Below the pieces are notes generated by a model. It was given only the letters and a program-made list of their open reading frames with translations. It made no database searches and was not told where the DNA came from. From positions 62,001-126,000 of the forward strand of contig NZ_FMZC01000006.1 in NCBI RefSeq assembly GCF_900102625.1: a stretch of DNA of 64,000 nucleotides, in the 5' to 3' direction. The stretch is from Paracidovorax valerianellae (GTDB lineage: Bacteria > Pseudomonadota > Gammaproteobacteria > Burkholderiales > Burkholderiaceae_C). Shown here piece after piece: positions 36,645-46,089 of the stretch (the stretch's first letter is position 1; every line of letters begins with the position of its first letter). The position numbers and the translations under genes were made by a program.

Positions 36645-38651
36645 ATGTCTTTGCTGCCCCACCAGATCGAACTGCTTTCCCCGGCGCGTGACGCCGATAT
36701 CGGCATCGAAGCCATCAACCACGGGGCCGACGCCGTGTACATCGGCGGCCCGGCCTTCGGGGCCCGCGCCGGTGCCGGCAACGAGCTGCACGACCTGGAG
36801 CGCCTGGTGCGCCACGCGCACCGTTTTCACAGCCGCATCTTCGTCACGCTCAATACCATCCTGCGCGACGACGAGCTGGAAGGCGCCCGGGAGATGGCCT
36901 GGCAGGTGTACAACGCGGGCGCCGACGCGCTCATCATTCAGGACATGGGCCTGCTGGAGCTGGACCTGCCGCCCATCCAGTTGCACGCCAGCACCCAGAC
37001 CGACATCCGCACGCCCGAGAAAGCGCGCTTCCTGCAGGACGCAGGGCTGTCGCAGATCGTGCTGGCGCGCGAGCTCGATCTGCAGGAGATCGCCGCCGTG
37101 CGCGCCGCCACCGACCCGGCGCGCACCACCATCGAATTCTTCGTGCATGGCGCGCTGTGCGTGGCCTATTCGGGCCAGTGCTACATCACCCATGCGCACA
37201 CCGGGCGCAGCGCCAACCGGGGCGACTGCAACCAGGCCTGCCGCCTGCCCTACGAGGTGCTGGACAGCAGCGGCCGCATCATCGCCCACGAAAAGCACGT
37301 GCTGTCGATGAAGGACAACAACCAGAGCGACAACCTGCGGGCGCTGATCGATGCGGGCGTGCGCAGCTTCGAGATCGAGGGCCGCTACAAGGACATGGGC
37401 TACGTGAAGAACATCACGGCGCACTACCGCAAGCTGCTGGACGAAATCATCGAGCAGCGCGAGTTCTCGGCCGAGCCGCTGGCGCGCTCGTCGTCCGGCC
37501 GCACGACCTTCACTTTCACGCCTGATCCGGACCAGAACTTCAACCGCGAGTTCACCGACTATTTCGTCAACGGCCGCAAGGACGACATCGGTGCGTTCGA
37601 CACGCCCAAGACGCCTGGGCGGGCCATCGGCTGGGTGACCAAGGTGGGCGAGACCTTCGCCGAACTGGAACTGTCGAGCCCCGACACCGTGCTGCACAAC
37701 GGCGATGGCCTTTGCTACTACGACCTGCAAAAGGAACTGGTCGGCCTGCAGATCAACCGCGCGGAAGCCGTCAATGCCAAGAAGGGCCTGTGGCGGGTGT
37801 TCCCCAAGGACCCCATCGCCGGCTTCAAGGACTTGCGCAAAGGCCTGGAGATCAACCGCAACCGCGACATGGACTGGGTGCGCACGCTGGACAAGAAGTC
37901 GAGCGACCGGCGCATCGGCCTGTGGGCGCAACTGTCCGAAACCCCCGACGGCTTCGACCTCACGCTGACCGACGAGGATGGCTTCGTCGGCAGCGCCACC
38001 ACCGTTCACCCGCACCAGCGCGCCACCGATGCGGCCCAGGCGGAGGCCACCCTGCGCGAGCAGCTCGGCCGCTTCGGCGCCACGCTGTTTTCGGTGCACG
38101 ACATCGCGCTGACCCTGTCGCAGCCGTGGTTCGTTCCAGCATCGGCGCTGAACCAGCTGCGCCGCGATGCGGTGGCCGCGCTCGAAGCCGCCCGCGCATC
38201 CGGCCTGGTGCGCCTTCCGCGCGCCGAGCCCGTGGAGCCGCCGGCGCCGTTCCCGGAAGACACGCTCACCTACCTGGCCAACGTGTTCAACCAGAAGGCG
38301 CACGACTTCTACATGAAGCATGGCGTCAAGGTGATCGACGCGGCCTACGAGTCGAAGGAAGAGGAAGGCGAGGTGAGCCTGATGATCACCAAGCACTGCG
38401 TGCGCTTTTCGATGAGCCTGTGCCCCAAGCAGGCCAAGGGCGTGATCGGCGTGAAAGGCACGATCAAGGCCGAGCCGCTGCAGCTCATCAACGGCAAGGA
38501 AAAGCTCACCCTGCGCTTCGACTGCAAGCCGTGCGAAATGCACGTGGTCGGCAAGATGAAGAAGTCGGTGATCAACCAGCACGCCAAGGACATGCAGGCC
38601 GTGCCCATGCAGTTCTATCGCACGCGGCCTGCGCCCAGCACTGCGGCCTGA
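36645..38651 (+). CDS. rlhA: 23S rRNA 5-hydroxycytidine C2501 synthase (U32 family)
   Basis: A 668-residue U32 'peptidase' family protein matching RlhA (YdcP), which hydroxylates C2501 of 23S rRNA. Core segments are QIELLSPARDADIGIEAINH, AVYIGGPAFGARAGAGN, ASTQTDIRTPEKARFLQDAG, HGALCVAYSGQCYITHAHTG, SANRGDCNQACRLPYEV and EIEGRYKDMGYVKNITAHYR. The Cys set around GQC...GDCNQAC fits Fe-S binding. The full-length C-terminal extension, including two further cysteines (DCKPCEMHV), distinguishes it from the shorter TrhP/YegQ. Confidence 0.93.
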   Translation: MSLLPHQIELLSPARDADIGIEAINHGADAVYIGGPAFGARAGAGNELHDLERLVRHAHRFHSRIFVTLNTILRDDELEGAREMAWQVYNAGADALIIQDMGLLELDLPPIQLHASTQTDIRTPEKARFLQDAGLSQIVLARELDLQEIAAVRAATDPARTTIEFFVHGALCVAYSGQCYITHAHTGRSANRGDCNQACRLPYEVLDSSGRIIAHEKHVLSMKDNNQSDNLRALIDAGVRSFEIEGRYKDMGYVKNITAHYRKLLDEIIEQREFSAEPLARSSSGRTTFTFTPDPDQNFNREFTDYFVNGRKDDIGAFDTPKTPGRAIGWVTKVGETFAELELSSPDTVLHNGDGLCYYDLQKELVGLQINRAEAVNAKKGLWRVFPKDPIAGFKDLRKGLEINRNRDMDWVRTLDKKSSDRRIGLWAQLSETPDGFDLTLTDEDGFVGSATTVHPHQRATDAAQAEATLREQLGRFGATLFSVHDIALTLSQPWFVPASALNQLRRDAVAALEAARASGLVRLPRAEPVEPPAPFPEDTLTYLANVFNQKAHDFYMKHGVKVIDAAYESKEEEGEVSLMITKHCVRFSMSLCPKQAKGVIGVKGTIKAEPLQLINGKEKLTLRFDCKPCEMHVVGKMKKSVINQHAKDMQAVPMQFYRTRPAPSTAA

Positions 38652-38768
38652 AAAGCTCGCCCTGTCCTGCCCGCTCCTGCCCGGTGGCCGGTCCAGGCGC
38701 GGGCATTGATCGTTCTTCGGCGCAGGCTGCCCGGCCGACCGGCACCGATCGCCGTGGGCGGTGAGCCC

Positions 38769-39509
38769 TCAGCCCGGCGCGCGCAATAGGCTGGCGTCCT
38801 CCAGCGTGAGCCGCTCGACCAGCGCGCGCACATGCAACAGGTGGCGGTCTTCCTGCTCGGCGGCATGGCCGAATTCCGTCGCCAGGGTGTCGTGCCCTGC
38901 GGCACGCGCCAGGTCGATCAGCAGTTCCCACGCGGCGTTGTCGATCAGCTCGATGTTCAGCACCACGTTCAGTGCCTGGACCAGCGAGGTGCGCGGATCG
39001 TTCATCGCCTGCACCATGCCCATGCTCTCGACCGCCACCAGGTCCGCGCAAGGCGTCTGCGCGGTGGGGTCGGCGCCCAGGATCTCGATGGCGCGCTTGA
39101 GCAGGTGCATGTGCTCCAGCTCCTGGTCGCGGTGCAGGCGCAGGGCCTGGACCTCGTCCTCGCGCAGCAGGTCGGGCTGGGCGGCGCATTTCACCAAGGC
39201 GCTCTCATAAAGCCGCACGCCGCTGCGCTCGAACGCCAGGCGCTCGCCCAGCTTGTCCACCAGTACCTGCGGGCGGTTGCCCGTCATCATGTCCATGCCG
39301 GACTTCAGCATGCCCTTGACCGTTCCCGGCGGGGGCACCGTGCCCAGGCCCTCGGTGGCGTCGGCGTATTCCAGCCGCACGGCCGTGTCTTCGCGCTGGC
39401 CGGCCGTGGGCGGCGCGAATTCCTTCAATCCCGCTTCCATGTCGGCCGTGTCGAAGGGCGACCTCTGGATGCCGGTGCGGTTCATTCCGAGCGTCGTTTT
39501 GGATTCCAT
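38769..39509 (-). CDS. Ferritin-like domain protein
   Basis: A 246-residue protein. GAGGAG lies 9 nt before the ATG. After an 80-residue lead it forms a four-helix bundle with a diiron-type ligand pattern: Glu94 (LAFERSGVRLYE), the ExxH of DQELEHMHLL around residue 132, Glu187 (LNIELIDNAAWE) and Glu220 with His223 (AEQEDRHLLH). It could store or oxidise iron or detoxify peroxide; the specific role is unknown. A small disordered-protein gene lies 55 bp upstream on the same strand. Confidence 0.78.
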   Translation of the reverse strand: MESKTTLGMNRTGIQRSPFDTADMEAGLKEFAPPTAGQREDTAVRLEYADATEGLGTVPPPGTVKGMLKSGMDMMTGNRPQVLVDKLGERLAFERSGVRLYESALVKCAAQPDLLREDEVQALRLHRDQELEHMHLLKRAIEILGADPTAQTPCADLVAVESMGMVQAMNDPRTSLVQALNVVLNIELIDNAAWELLIDLARAAGHDTLATEFGHAAEQEDRHLLHVRALVERLTLEDASLLRAPG

Positions 39510-39564
39510 CGTGTTCGTCTCCTCGTGTTCAAGAAGCCAGGGCGGAGCCCAGCGGGCAGCGCCG

Positions 39565-39807
39565 TCAGCGCTTGGGCAGCGGTGCGGGCGACGGCGCGGA
39601 GGCACCCGGGTCGGCAGGGTCGGCCGCATCGGCCCCGAGCGAGGCAGCACGGCCAGCCGGTAACTGGCCGCGTGCCGCCAGGTGCTCGGTCGGGCTGGGC
39701 GCGACGTTGGGGCCGTCGGGCTGCCGCGCCTGGCCGCGCTCCAGGTCCTGCGCATCGGGCGCTGCGCGGTCGTTGAGGGATTCGTCGGGCGGGTTGGAAG
39801 CGTTCAT
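39565..39807 (-). CDS. Small disordered hypothetical protein
   Basis: An 80-residue polar protein (MNASNPPDESLNDRAAPDAQ at the start) rich in Ala, Pro and Asp and ending PAPLPKR; no membrane segment or motif. An AAAGG element lies about 13 nt before the ATG, which is long. It is encoded just before the ferritin-like gene and may share its transcript. Composition alone cannot exclude a chance ORF. Confidence 0.45.
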   Translation of the reverse strand: MNASNPPDESLNDRAAPDAQDLERGQARQPDGPNVAPSPTEHLAARGQLPAGRAASLGADAADPADPGASAPSPAPLPKR

Positions 39808-40208
39808 GCAAGGGACCTTTCCGAAAGGGTTGCGATGGAAGAGGAAGGAAAGCGCGCCGCGGCCAGGCACGCCGGTGGACAGCCAGGGGCGGCAAGCTGT
39901 GTGCCCACGCCCTGCCCCGCTGCGGCGGGAATGCCCTTCGCAAGATTTACCGGCGCCTGCAAATCTTTCGCAAAAATCATCGCGGCAACGCGCGGTGCTG
40001 CGCGGCGCTGCACCCTACCGGCGCTGCAGGCGCTGCAGGCGCTGCAGGCGCACCGGTGCATAAGCACATAGCCAATGGGTCGTTCGGCCGCGGGCGGGGC
40101 GGTGCAAGAATGGCCCGGCCCGGGTTCACCGCCAAGCGGTGCTTGGCTCGTGCCCCGGCTTTGCGTTTTTGCGCCTTCCCCTTGTTGCCACCCAGAAAGA
40201 GACAGACC
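39808..40208. other. 401-bp divergent gap upstream of metY
   Basis: The gap separates the minus-strand small-protein gene from metY. It holds the 9-bp tandem repeat at 40021-40047 and an inverted repeat ACCGCC-AA-GCGGT near 40128-40140. No ORF here looks coding. Its length would allow control elements for the methionine/cysteine gene, but no known riboswitch class could be recognised. Confidence 0.5.
40021..40047. repeat. Short tandem repeat, three copies of GCGCTGCAG
   Basis: Three perfect 9-bp units are followed by a partial GCGCACC. An imperfect related unit (GGCGCTGCACC) lies just before. The array is in the gap upstream of metY and is a candidate for slippage. Confidence 0.85.
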
Positions 40209-41492
40209 ATGCGGATCGAAACCCTCGCCGTCCATGCCGGGCAGTCGCCCGACCCCACCACCAAGGCCGTGGCCGTGCCCATCTACCAGACGGTCGCCTA
40301 TGCCTTCGACAGTGCCCAGCATGGCGCCGACCTGTTCGATCTGAAGGTGCAGGGCAACATCTACACGCGCATCATGAATCCGACCAACGACGTGCTGGAA
40401 AAGCGCGTCGCGGCACTGGAGGGCGGCATCGCCGCCCTGGCCGTGGCCTCGGGCATGGCCGCGATCACTTACGCGATCCAGACCATCGCCGAAGCCGGCG
40501 ACAACATCGTGTCGGCCAGCACGCTCTACGGCGGCACCTACAACCTGTTCGCCCACACGCTGCCGCAGCAAGGCATCACCACCCGCTTCGCCGATGCGCG
40601 CGATCCGGCCAGCTTCGGCAAGCTGATCGACGCGAAGACGAAGGCGATCTTCGTCGAGTCCATCGGCAATCCGCTGGGCAACGTGACCGACATCGCCGCG
40701 CTGGCGAAGGTCGCGCACGAGCATGGCGTGCCGCTGATCGTGGACAACACGGTGCCCAGCCCTTACCTGCTGCGCCCCATCGAGCATGGCGCAGACATCG
40801 TGGTGCACTCGCTCACCAAGTACCTGGGCGGCCACGGCAACAGCGTGGGCGGCGCCATCGTGGACAGCGGCAAGTTTCCCTGGGCGCAGCACAAGGCGCG
40901 TTTTCCGCGCCTGAACGAGCCCGACGTGAGCTACCACGGCGTGGTCTACACCGAGGCGCTGGGCGAAGCGGCCTTCATCGGCCGCGCGCGCGTGGTGCCG
41001 CTGCGCAACACGGGCGCGGCGCTGGCGCCGCAGAACGCGTTCCTCATCCTGCAGGGCATCGAAACGCTCGCGCTGCGCATGGACCGCATCTGCGAGAACA
41101 CGCTGGCCATCGCCCGCGCTCTGCAAAGCCATCCGGAAGTGGAATGGGTGCGCTACGCAGGCCTGCCGGACCACCCGGACCACGCGCTGGTGCAGCGCCA
41201 ACTGGGGGGCCGGGCGTCGGGCATCCTCTCGTTCAGCCTGCGCACCGAGGGCACCGATCCGCGTGCGGCCGGCGCGCGCTTCCTGGATGCGCTGCAGCTC
41301 TTCACGCGGCTGGTGAACATCGGCGACGCACGCTCGCTGGCCACGCACCCTGCATCGACCACCCATCGCCAGCTGGATGCGGAAGAACTGGCCAAGGCCG
41401 GCGTGACGGAAGGCATGGTGCGGCTGTCCGTGGGCATCGAGCACATCGAAGACCTGCAGGCGGACCTGGCACAGGCACTGGACGCGGTGTAA
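40209..41492 (+). CDS. metY: O-acetylhomoserine aminocarboxypropyltransferase (PLP-dependent)
   Basis: A 427-residue Cys/Met-metabolism PLP enzyme. [25 protein letters not shown]-like [56 protein letters not shown] and the PLP lysine Lys204 in [11 protein letters not shown] are present, as is [12 protein letters not shown]. The 427-residue length and [12 protein letters not shown] favour the O-acetylhomoserine sulfhydrylase type, which uses the sulfide made by CysI to form homocysteine. ATG 40209 is preferred over an upstream extension without conserved sequence. Confidence 0.92.
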   Translation: MRIETLAVHAGQSPDPTTKAVAVPIYQTVAYAFDSAQHGADLFDLKVQGNIYTRIMNPTNDVLEKRVAALEGGIAALAVASGMAAITYAIQTIAEAGDNIVSASTLYGGTYNLFAHTLPQQGITTRFADARDPASFGKLIDAKTKAIFVESIGNPLGNVTDIAALAKVAHEHGVPLIVDNTVPSPYLLRPIEHGADIVVHSLTKYLGGHGNSVGGAIVDSGKFPWAQHKARFPRLNEPDVSYHGVVYTEALGEAAFIGRARVVPLRNTGAALAPQNAFLILQGIETLALRMDRICENTLAIARALQSHPEVEWVRYAGLPDHPDHALVQRQLGGRASGILSFSLRTEGTDPRAAGARFLDALQLFTRLVNIGDARSLATHPASTTHRQLDAEELAKAGVTEGMVRLSVGIEHIEDLQADLAQALDAV

Positions 41493-41561
41493 GGCACGCC
41501 AGCAGGGCCATCACAGCCGCCACGCACCATGGATGCCGCCAGCCGCAGCGAACCAACGGGT

Positions 41562-41632
41562 TTGAGGTCTTTTTGGCCTCCCGCCCTAGGGAATCATGCG
41601 CTGGCAGCTATTAAAATAATAGCAAACCGATC
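41562..41632 (-). repeat. Dispersed repeat, copy 7, between convergent metY and egtB
   Basis: On the plus strand it reads GAGGTCTTTTTGGCCTCCCG, then CCCTAGGGAATCATGCGCTG and GCAGCTATTAAAATAATAGC. Reversed, it is close to copy 6 over nearly its whole length. It ends 5 bp before the egtB stop and probably contributes to termination in the convergent gap. Confidence 0.82.
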
Positions 41633-41636
41633 CGCA

Positions 41637-42944
41637 TCAAAGGTCGCGCGCCAGACGCAGGCCGGAGAACTGCCAGCGCGCCGTGGCCGGGAAGAAATTG
41701 CGGTATGTCGCCCGGACATGCCCAGGCGGCGTGGCGCACGAGCCGCCGCGCAACACGTATTGGTTGACCATGAACTTGCCGTTGTATTCGCCCACCGCGC
41801 CCTCGGCCACGTGGAACCCTGGATAGGCCGCGTAGCTGGACTGCGTCCATTCCCAGACATCGCCGAACATCTGGGCGAGGCCCCGGCTGGCGTCGGACGC
41901 GGCGGGCCGGGGGTGCAGTGCGCCGCTGTCGGCGAAGTGCCCGCTGGCGGGGTCGGCGCCCTGCAGGGTGGCGGCCGCTTCCCATTCGGCTTCGGTCGGC
42001 AGGCGGGCGCCCGCCCATCGTGCGTAGGCGTCGGCTTCGTAGTACGACAGGTGCACCGCAGGGGCATGGGGCTGCAGCGGACGGGGGCCGGCCAGGGTGA
42101 ACTCATGCCACGCCGTGCCCTGGCGCTGCCAGTAGATGGGGTGCTCCAGCGCCTGCGCGCGGCACCAGTCCCAGCCTTCGGCCAGCCAGTGGGCGGGGTC
42201 GCGGTAGCCGCCGTCTTCCACGAAGGCGAGGTATTCCGCCGTGGTCACCGGGCGCGAGGCCAGTTCGAACGGCTGCAGGTACACGCGGTGGCGCGGGCTC
42301 TCGTTGTCGAACGCGAAGCCATCGTTGCCGGTGTTCCCGATCTCGCACACGCCGCCATTGAAGGCGTGCCACGCCAGCGGCGCGCCACCCGTCGGCGACA
42401 GCGCGGGCTGCGCGGCGGCATGGCCGGGCAAGCGGTATGCGGGCCACAGCGGGCTGCACGACAGCAGGTGCTTGACGTCGGTGAGGATCAGCTCCTGGTG
42501 CTGCTGCTCGTGCTGCAGGCCGAGTTCGACCAGCGCCGCCAGCGCGGCGTCGTCCGGCCGGTCCGCCATCAGGCGTGCCATGCGGCCATCCACATCGGCG
42601 CGGTAGGCCAGAACTTGCGGCAGCGCGGGGCGGGTCAACAGGCCGCGTTGCGGCCGGGGGTGCTTGTCGCCCACTCCGTTGTAATACGAGTTGAAGATCA
42701 CCCGGAACGCCGGATGGAACGGCGCGAAGCCGGGCTCGTTCGGCTCCAGGATGAAGGTTTCGAAGAACCAGGTCGTGTGCGCCAGGTGCCATTTCACGGG
42801 GCTGGCATCGGGCATGGACTGCGCGCAGCAGTCTTCGTCGGACAGTGGCAGGGCCAGCGCCATGGAGGCGCGGCGCACTTCGGCGTAACGGGCGCCCAGG
42901 CTTCCGGGCGTTACGGCGTGGGTAAGGCGGGTGGCAAGGTTCAT
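41637..42944 (-). CDS. egtB: Ergothioneine biosynthesis sulfoxide synthase EgtB
   Basis: A 435-residue non-heme iron enzyme linking cysteine or glutamyl-cysteine to hercynine. The N-terminal DinB-like half provides the three-His iron site: VKWHLAHTTWFFETFIL and LGLQHEQQHQELILTDVKH. The C-terminal FGE-sulfatase-like half has YYEADAYARWAGARLPTEAE, FGDVWEWTQSSYAAYPGF and the final RATYRNFFPATARWQFSGLR. Its start overlaps the egtD stop by 4 bp, so the pair is coupled. No egtA or egtC is nearby, consistent with use of cysteine directly or unlinked genes. Confidence 0.93.
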   Translation of the reverse strand: MNLATRLTHAVTPGSLGARYAEVRRASMALALPLSDEDCCAQSMPDASPVKWHLAHTTWFFETFILEPNEPGFAPFHPAFRVIFNSYYNGVGDKHPRPQRGLLTRPALPQVLAYRADVDGRMARLMADRPDDAALAALVELGLQHEQQHQELILTDVKHLLSCSPLWPAYRLPGHAAAQPALSPTGGAPLAWHAFNGGVCEIGNTGNDGFAFDNESPRHRVYLQPFELASRPVTTAEYLAFVEDGGYRDPAHWLAEGWDWCRAQALEHPIYWQRQGTAWHEFTLAGPRPLQPHAPAVHLSYYEADAYARWAGARLPTEAEWEAAATLQGADPASGHFADSGALHPRPAASDASRGLAQMFGDVWEWTQSSYAAYPGFHVAEGAVGEYNGKFMVNQYVLRGGSCATPPGHVRATYRNFFPATARWQFSGLRLARDL

Positions 42945-43858
42945 GGCTGTGCGTGCACCACGGCGAACCAGCCCCGGTCGTCGGTCCAGGCATGGGCGCG
43001 CGAAAAGCCCGCGCGCGCCAGCAGGTCCTGGAAGGCCGACAGGCTGTATTTGTAGCTGTTTTCGGTATGAATGCGCTCGCCCGCAGCGAAGTCGCGGCCA
43101 CCGCCGGGCCATCGCACCTGGGCGCCATCGCGCGCCTCCAGATGCATCTCGATGCGCGACTGCTCACCGTTGAAGAACGCGCGGTGCTCCCAGGCCTCGG
43201 GCGCGAAGTCACTGCCGATCAGCCGGTTCACATGGGTCAGCACATTGCGGTTGAACGCGGCGGTGACACCGGCCGCATCGTCGTAGGCCGCCTCCAGCAC
43301 CTGCACGTCCTTGGGCAGATCGATGCCGATCAGCAGCGCGCCGTCGTCGTCCACCAGCGCCCGCATGCGCGACAGCAATTCCAGCGCTTGCGGGGGGTCG
43401 AAGTTGCCGATCGAAGAGCCGGGGTAAAACACGACCCGGCGGGCGCGGGGCACCTCCGCCGGCAGCCGGATGGGGCGGGTCAGGTCGGCCGCCACGGCGT
43501 GCGCTTTGAGTTGCGGCAGGTCCTCACACAGGCGGGCGACGCCCTCGCGCAGGAAATCGGCCGAAATGTCCACGCCGACGAAACATGCCGGCTGCAGCAG
43601 CCGGCAGAGCGTGCGCGCCTTTTCGCAACTGCCCGCGCCCAGTTCGATGACCGTGCCGCCCTGCCCCACGGCCCGGGCGATGTCATTGCCGTGGGCGTGC
43701 ATCACCTCGTATTCGGTGCGGGTGGGGTAGTACTCGGGCAGGCGGGTGATCTCTTCGAACAGCTGCGAGCCGCGCTGGTCGTAGAAGTATTTGGGTGAGA
43801 TGCACGCGGGACGGCTGGCCAGCCCCTGGATGATGTCGTGGTGCGGTGTGTTCTGCAT
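42941..43858 (-). CDS. egtD: L-histidine N(alpha)-methyltransferase EgtD
   Basis: A 305-residue SAM-dependent enzyme trimethylating histidine to hercynine, the first step of ergothioneine synthesis. ISPKYFYDQRGSQLFEEITR, LPEYYPTRTEYEVM, the SAM loop VIELGAGSCEKARTLC, VVFYPGSSIGNFDPPQAL and ENSYKYSLSAFQDL match the EgtD family. ATG 43858 gives the expected N-terminus (MQNTPHHDI). It is the first gene of the egtDB pair. Confidence 0.94.
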   Translation of the reverse strand: MQNTPHHDIIQGLASRPACISPKYFYDQRGSQLFEEITRLPEYYPTRTEYEVMHAHGNDIARAVGQGGTVIELGAGSCEKARTLCRLLQPACFVGVDISADFLREGVARLCEDLPQLKAHAVAADLTRPIRLPAEVPRARRVVFYPGSSIGNFDPPQALELLSRMRALVDDDGALLIGIDLPKDVQVLEAAYDDAAGVTAAFNRNVLTHVNRLIGSDFAPEAWEHRAFFNGEQSRIEMHLEARDGAQVRWPGGGRDFAAGERIHTENSYKYSLSAFQDLLARAGFSRAHAWTDDRGWFAVVHAQP

Positions 43859-44181
43859 GGCGCTCGCGGCTGGGGGTCTGTGGGGATCGCAGCGCGCCTT
43901 GCGGCACCGTCGCGATGCATGGCCATTCTCGGGTCGCTCTGCGTCAACCTGGCGAACGCCATGTAACAGAGGATTGCAGACACCCTGACGGATGGGTGTA
44001 GGACACGTCCGCCAAGTATCTCGGGCGTCAGGAATCCGGCCCAGCCGATGCGGTCTCGCTCGACGGAAATCATCCCCGGCGGCGCACGGCCTTTTCGCAC
44101 ACGCCCGAAAGCGCCGCTCCGCCTGAGCCACACTCCGCCGATCGACCACATTGGCCGCCCCGCCGGCCTGCCACCGCCGCC
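43859..44181. other. 323-bp divergent gap between egtD and the YdjM-like gene
   Basis: No supported gene. A spaced inverted repeat CCTGACG (about 43984) and CGTCAGG (about 44027) flanks 36 bp and may form a hairpin or operator. Both neighbours are transcribed outward, so the two promoters should lie here; no clear -35/-10 pair was found. Confidence 0.5.
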
Positions 44182-45225
44182 ATGGATTCCCTGACCCAGA
44201 TCGCCCTCGGCTCCGCCGTTTCCCTCGCCGTGATGGGGCGACGCACCGCCCCCTGGAAAGCCGCGCTGTGGGGCGCGGTGGCCGGCACGCTGCCCGACCT
44301 GGACGCATTCATCGACCATGGCAATGCCATCGCCAACATGGTCCAGCACCGGGCGGAAAGCCATGCGCTGCTGTACCTCACGCTGTTCTCCGCGCCCCTT
44401 GGCTGGATCGTCGCGCGACTGCATGGCGAGCAGGCCGGCTGGCGCCGGTGGTGGCTGGCGATGTGGCTGGCGCTCATCACGCACCCGCTGCTGGACGCCA
44501 TGACGGTGTACGGCACCCAGCTTTGGAAGCCGTTCACCAGCCACCCCTACGGCGTGGGCAGCATCTTCATCATCGACCCGCTGTACACCGTGCCGCTGAT
44601 CGTCGGCGTGGTGGCGGCACTGGTCAGCGGCCCGCTGGTCGGCATGCGCTGGAACCGCTGGGGCCTCGTGCTCAGCACGCTCTACCTGGCCTGGAGCGCG
44701 GGTGCGCAGCAATACGTCACCGGCGTGGCGATGGCGTCGCTGCGCACGCAGGGGCTGCCCGTGCAGACGGTGCTCGTCACGCCGACCCCCTTCAACACCT
44801 TGCTGTGGCGCGTGGTGGCCGTCACGCCCACGCAGTATGCGGAAGGGTTCTACGCCCTCGCGGATGGCGGGCGGCCGATGCAATGGACGCTGCACGAGCG
44901 TGGCGCGCCGCTGATCGGCCGCTACCAGGCCGTGCCCGAGGTCGCCCAGATCGCCGACTTCAGCCACGGGTTCTATCGCATGCGGACGCGGGACGGCCAT
45001 GTGTTCCTGACCGATCTGCGCATGGGGCAGGAGCCCGACTACACCTTCCACTTCGACCTGGGCACGCCGGGCCAACTCGATGCCGGTGCGCCGGAAGTCG
45101 CGCTGCGCAGCCAGCGTCCGGACATCCGCACGGCCCTGCCCGCGCTGTGGCGGCGCCTGCGGGGACACACCGATGGAACGGGACCGTTCGGCACCCGCCG
45201 CAGCCCGCCCGAGCCCACTCAGTGA
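44182..45225 (+). CDS. Metal-dependent hydrolase-type inner membrane protein (YdjM family)
   Basis: A 347-residue protein. MDSLTQIALGSAVSLAVMG, AVAGTLPDLDAFIDHGN, HRAESHALLYLT and THPLLDAMTVYGTQLWKPF carry the Asp/His pattern of the YdjM (DUF457-like) membrane-bound metal-dependent hydrolases. About five hydrophobic segments lie in the first 190 residues; the C-terminal 150 residues are soluble and extra relative to E. coli YdjM. Function is not established. The downstream gene converges. Confidence 0.85.
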   Translation: MDSLTQIALGSAVSLAVMGRRTAPWKAALWGAVAGTLPDLDAFIDHGNAIANMVQHRAESHALLYLTLFSAPLGWIVARLHGEQAGWRRWWLAMWLALITHPLLDAMTVYGTQLWKPFTSHPYGVGSIFIIDPLYTVPLIVGVVAALVSGPLVGMRWNRWGLVLSTLYLAWSAGAQQYVTGVAMASLRTQGLPVQTVLVTPTPFNTLLWRVVAVTPTQYAEGFYALADGGRPMQWTLHERGAPLIGRYQAVPEVAQIADFSHGFYRMRTRDGHVFLTDLRMGQEPDYTFHFDLGTPGQLDAGAPEVALRSQRPDIRTALPALWRRLRGHTDGTGPFGTRRSPPEPTQ

Positions 45226-45280
45226 AATGCTGCGATCCCCCGACCCTCTACCGGGCCACGCCGCTCGCTGGATCCACCAC

Positions 45281-45305
45281 GAAAAAGCCGGCGCACTGCG
45301 CCGGC
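45281..45305 (-). terminator. Intrinsic terminator of ompW
   Basis: The stem GCCGGCGCA/TGCGCCGGC (45287-45305) is followed on the minus strand by TTTTTC. It lies 53 bp after the ompW stop. Confidence 0.85.
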
Positions 45306-45357
45306 CCTGCCCCACCAGGCGATCAGCGGCCCGCCGCGAGCACGCGGCGGCCGGTGA

Positions 45358-45954
45358 TCAGAACCGCCAGCCCAGGCCGATGCCGGCCAGCACGGGATCG
45401 ATCTTGAGCGTGCCCAGCTTGGCGCCAGCGCCGAACACGTCGGTCTGGATGTAGACCTTCTTCACATCGAAGTTGAGCACCAGGTTCTTGGTGAGTGGAA
45501 TGTCCACGCCGACCTGCAGCGCACCGCCCCAGCTGCTCTTGTCGATGCTCACGCCCGCAGGCAGGCGCACGCTGGAAAAGCGCGTGTAGTTCACGCCAGC
45601 GCCCACATAGGGGCGAAAGCCCGGCGCGTCGAAGTGGTACTGCAGCATCAGCGAAGGCGGCAGGTGCTTGAGGGTGCCGATCTGCGCGTTCAGCGCGCTG
45701 GAACGCACGTCCTGCTTCTGCGGCACGGTCAGCACCAGTTCGGCGGCGATGTTCCGGTTGAAGAAGTAGGAGATATCGACCTCGGGCAAGGTCTTATCAT
45801 TGATCGACAGGCCCAGGCCGGTGCTGTCCTTGTTGGACGAATCCAGATTCACAGCACGCGCACGAACGAGCCAGGGGCCTTCCGTCGTTTGCGCGAAGGC
45901 AGTGCCGGAGGTCAATGCGCACAACACGGCCAGGGCCAGCAGGTTTTTTTTCAT
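45358..45954 (-). CDS. ompW: OmpW family outer membrane protein
   Basis: A 198-residue protein with a clear signal peptide (MKKNLLALAVLCALTSGTAFA). The mature part is an eight-stranded beta barrel: WLVRARAVNLDSSNK, LPEVDISYFFNRNIAAELVL, LKHLPPSLMLQYHFDAPGFR, PYVGAGVNYTRFS, and the final VLAGIGLGWRF with a C-terminal Phe for BAM recognition. OmpW forms a narrow hydrophobic channel for small nonpolar compounds. It is monocistronic, with its own terminator. Confidence 0.94.
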   Translation of the reverse strand: MKKNLLALAVLCALTSGTAFAQTTEGPWLVRARAVNLDSSNKDSTGLGLSINDKTLPEVDISYFFNRNIAAELVLTVPQKQDVRSSALNAQIGTLKHLPPSLMLQYHFDAPGFRPYVGAGVNYTRFSSVRLPAGVSIDKSSWGGALQVGVDIPLTKNLVLNFDVKKVYIQTDVFGAGAKLGTLKIDPVLAGIGLGWRF

Positions 45955-46089
45955 ACGGAAACTCGATGCGTTGAACGGGGACGACCCCCGTGCATGCATT
46001 GGGCCGGCAAACCGCCAAGCCGGCCTTGCCGTGGATCAAACCGCCGGCACGTTGTGCCCAGCCGTGCCGCGATGCCGCAGAGAAGGCCC

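Noticed and set aside
40056-40208. Longer metY start at 40056
   Set aside because: The 51 added residues are basic and low-complexity, not conserved in the family; [11 protein letters not shown] at 40209 is the usual N-terminus.
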